A stretch of 64,000 bases of DNA from JBBQWR01 sp038210495. Lineage in GTDB: Bacteria; Planctomycetota; Planctomycetia; Pirellulales; DATAWG01. Of the stretch, positions 62,797-64,000 are shown in pieces (within the stretch, counting starts at the first letter, position 1; every line of letters starts with the position of its first letter). A model generated the notes under the pieces. That model made no database searches, had not been told where the DNA came from, and worked only from the letters and a program-made list of their open reading frames with translations. The position numbers and the translations under genes were made by a program. Location: assembly GCA_038210495.1 (NCBI GenBank), contig JBBQWR010000027.1, positions 5,813 through 69,812 on the forward strand, in the 5' to 3' direction.

Positions 62797-63364
62797 CGAG
62801 TCGTCTGCCTTTGGAGGAGGGGGAAGCTCTATTGTCGGAAAAATCTCTCCAACGTACTCCTTCGCTCTAGCTTAAAAAGTCGTGCGGCTTGATGTCGATG
62901 CCACTTTCCGAGCCGGCCAAAAGGACCAAGTCGCGATTCTGAAACGCGATTTTCGCTTGCGGCGATTAATCGTGCCGACAGGCTTTACCCAATCGACGTG
63001 AGATCGTGATCGGCAGCTGCCCTCGCCGTAGCGATTGTGAGGCACGCCAAGACTGCCGTCCGATTCTCCCAATCCGCGTTGTAGCATTCAGGTATGATGA
63101 AGGCGTCGATCACTTCAGCGAATTTGGAAGCGCCGATCGACAAGGATGGTAAAAAACCGGACGCAGCGTCACAGTTTTCACCTCGTCTCGAATTGGTCAT
63201 CAAACCGACGACGCCAGATTTTGCATAGTTTCCCGAAGCGATTTCGCCAAAGGCACGCGGGCTCGGCCTCCGACGCCTTTTCCGACGGCGACCGGCTATA
63301 TTTGAACAGGTCAAACAGAGACCAACCGATGAATACAGTCCTCTTACCGCAAGGGAGAAATAAA
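62797..63364. other. 570-bp gap with SDR 3' remnant
   Basis: No intact gene. It contains the SDR tail remnant at 63190-63228 (separate entry) and a minus-strand open frame of 170 residues (62985-63497) that overlaps the VOC gene and looks spurious, apart from a compact C-terminal part I cannot identify. Confidence 0.5.
63190..63228 (+). pseudogene. Remnant of an SDR 3' end
   Basis: The 39 bases encode ELVIKPTTPDFA followed by TAG, almost identical to the end of the SDR gene at 60508-60546 (EFVIKPTTQDFA, TAG). The DNA match is 34 of 39. Only the 3' end is recognisable; upstream sequence does not match. It indicates a past duplication or recombination between this gap and the SDR locus. Confidence 0.6.
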
Positions 63365-63850
63365 ATGGCGAAGCACGCCAAGAACACGATTTGCCTTTGG
63401 TACAACGGTGATGCCGAAGACGGGGCGCGGTTTTACGCCAAAACCTTTCCCGATTCATCCGTTGTCGCTTCGCATCGGGCGCCGGGAGATTTCCCATCCG
63501 GCAAGAAAGGGGACGTGTTGACGGTCGAGTTCATCGTGATGGGCATTCCTTGCCTCGGCCTTAATGGTGGACCCGCGTTCAAGCACAACGAAGCATTCTC
63601 GTTTCAGGTCTCAACCGCTGACCAGGCGGAAACGGACCGCTACTGGAACGCCATCGTCGAGAGCGGCGGAGAAGAGAGCGCGTGCGGCTGGTGCAAGGAC
63701 AAATGGGGCATCTCATGGCAGATAACGCCGCGGGTCCTGATGGAAGCAATTATGGATCCCGATCCCGCAGCCGCCAAGCGCGCATTCGGTGCGATGATGC
63801 AAATGAAAAGGATCGATATCGCTGCAATCGAGGCGGCACGCCGCGGTTGA
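63365..63850 (+). CDS. VOC/PhnB-like protein (3-demethylubiquinone-9 methyltransferase family)
   Basis: A 161-aa protein of the glyoxalase/VOC superfamily, PhnB branch: NTICLWYNGDAEDGARFYAK, TVEFIVMGIPCLGLNGGPAF, FSFQVSTADQAETDRYWNAI. The name 3-demethylubiquinone methyltransferase is a family label only; no methyltransferase motif is present. ATG 63365 has AAGGGAG about eight bases before it. Upstream is the SDR remnant. Function unknown. Confidence 0.88.
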   Translation: MAKHAKNTICLWYNGDAEDGARFYAKTFPDSSVVASHRAPGDFPSGKKGDVLTVEFIVMGIPCLGLNGGPAFKHNEAFSFQVSTADQAETDRYWNAIVESGGEESACGWCKDKWGISWQITPRVLMEAIMDPDPAAAKRAFGAMMQMKRIDIAAIEAARRG

Positions 63851-64000
63851 GTTAGTCCACCTAATACTACAGCGCCAGGTTCCTCTTGGTGAATCTGTCG
63901 GAATCGGCGAGACTTGGTTGGGGTCGGAGGACCGGCTCATGATCGCCTTCCCGGAGAACCAGGTATGGACGCCGTCGAGATTCGTGGTTTGAAACCGAAG
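63851..64000. other. End of window, no gene recognised
   Basis: No convincing start, domain or repeat is visible in these 150 bases. Confidence 0.5.

Noticed and set aside
62985..63497. 170-residue minus-strand open frame
   Set aside because: It overlaps the start of the VOC gene and its N-terminal half is low quality. The C-terminal part looks compact but matches nothing I recognise, so it is not called.

Overview
The window looks like chromosomal DNA of a planctomycete, most likely a Pirellulales relative. This is inferred from gene content, not from a database search. The markers are a large DUF1583/PQQ-type membrane protein coupled to an ECF sigma factor, a DUF1501 Tat-exported protein, a membrane Ser/Thr kinase with a beta-helix-like tail, a BatA/VWA/DUF58/MoxR cluster with a giant coiled-coil protein, and an exosortase locus. 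GC is high, codons are GC-rich, and the gaps carry many GC-rich palindromic repeats. No transposase, prophage, CRISPR array or tRNA was seen. One structural RNA is clear: bacterial type A RNase P RNA at 59171-59592 on the minus strand.

Layout. 1-3460: glgB (cut by the window edge), a degenerate RNase H-like gene and a small methyltransferase. 3727-9106: an ECF sigma factor whose 3' end overlaps a 1610-aa membrane/PQQ protein. 9350-24198: a long plus-strand cluster of a secreted prenyltransferase-fold protein, a BatA/VWA protein, a VWA/GATase-like protein, a DUF4175-like protein, a 1409-aa coiled-coil repeat protein, MoxR and DUF58. Most of these junctions overlap by 1-4 bases. 24418-34024: YidB-like protein, PutA, an ABC exporter with extra N-terminal domains, and cyanophycin synthetase. 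34295-44445: housekeeping and accessory genes (DUF1501, mutM, xerC, lipoproteins, DegT-type aminotransferase, bacillithiol deacetylase, M32 carboxypeptidase). 45101-49776: exosortase, Wzz/BY-kinase-type protein and EpsI-like protein. 49812-53637: a lipoprotein with an embedded XRE helix-turn-helix, kdsA and a lipid kinase. 54149-64000: a structured element, the kinase, flavin reductase, a ribbon-helix-helix protein, rnpB, an SDR, a ClC channel and a VOC protein.

How the genes fit together. Much of the window concerns the cell envelope: KDO synthesis, polysaccharide export and exosortase sorting, VWA/MoxR chaperone-type machinery, lipoproteins and secreted repeat proteins. Metabolic genes cover glycogen branching, proline catabolism, cyanophycin synthesis and bacillithiol synthesis. 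Several families of palindromic repeats fill the gaps. Some lie inside coding sequence and supply the stop codons of mutM, xerC and the HTH lipoprotein. The features most worth follow-up are that HTH lipoprotein, the 54149-54247 structured element, the repeat-flanked xerC, the zinc-ribbon ABC exporter and the coiled-coil/MoxR operon.
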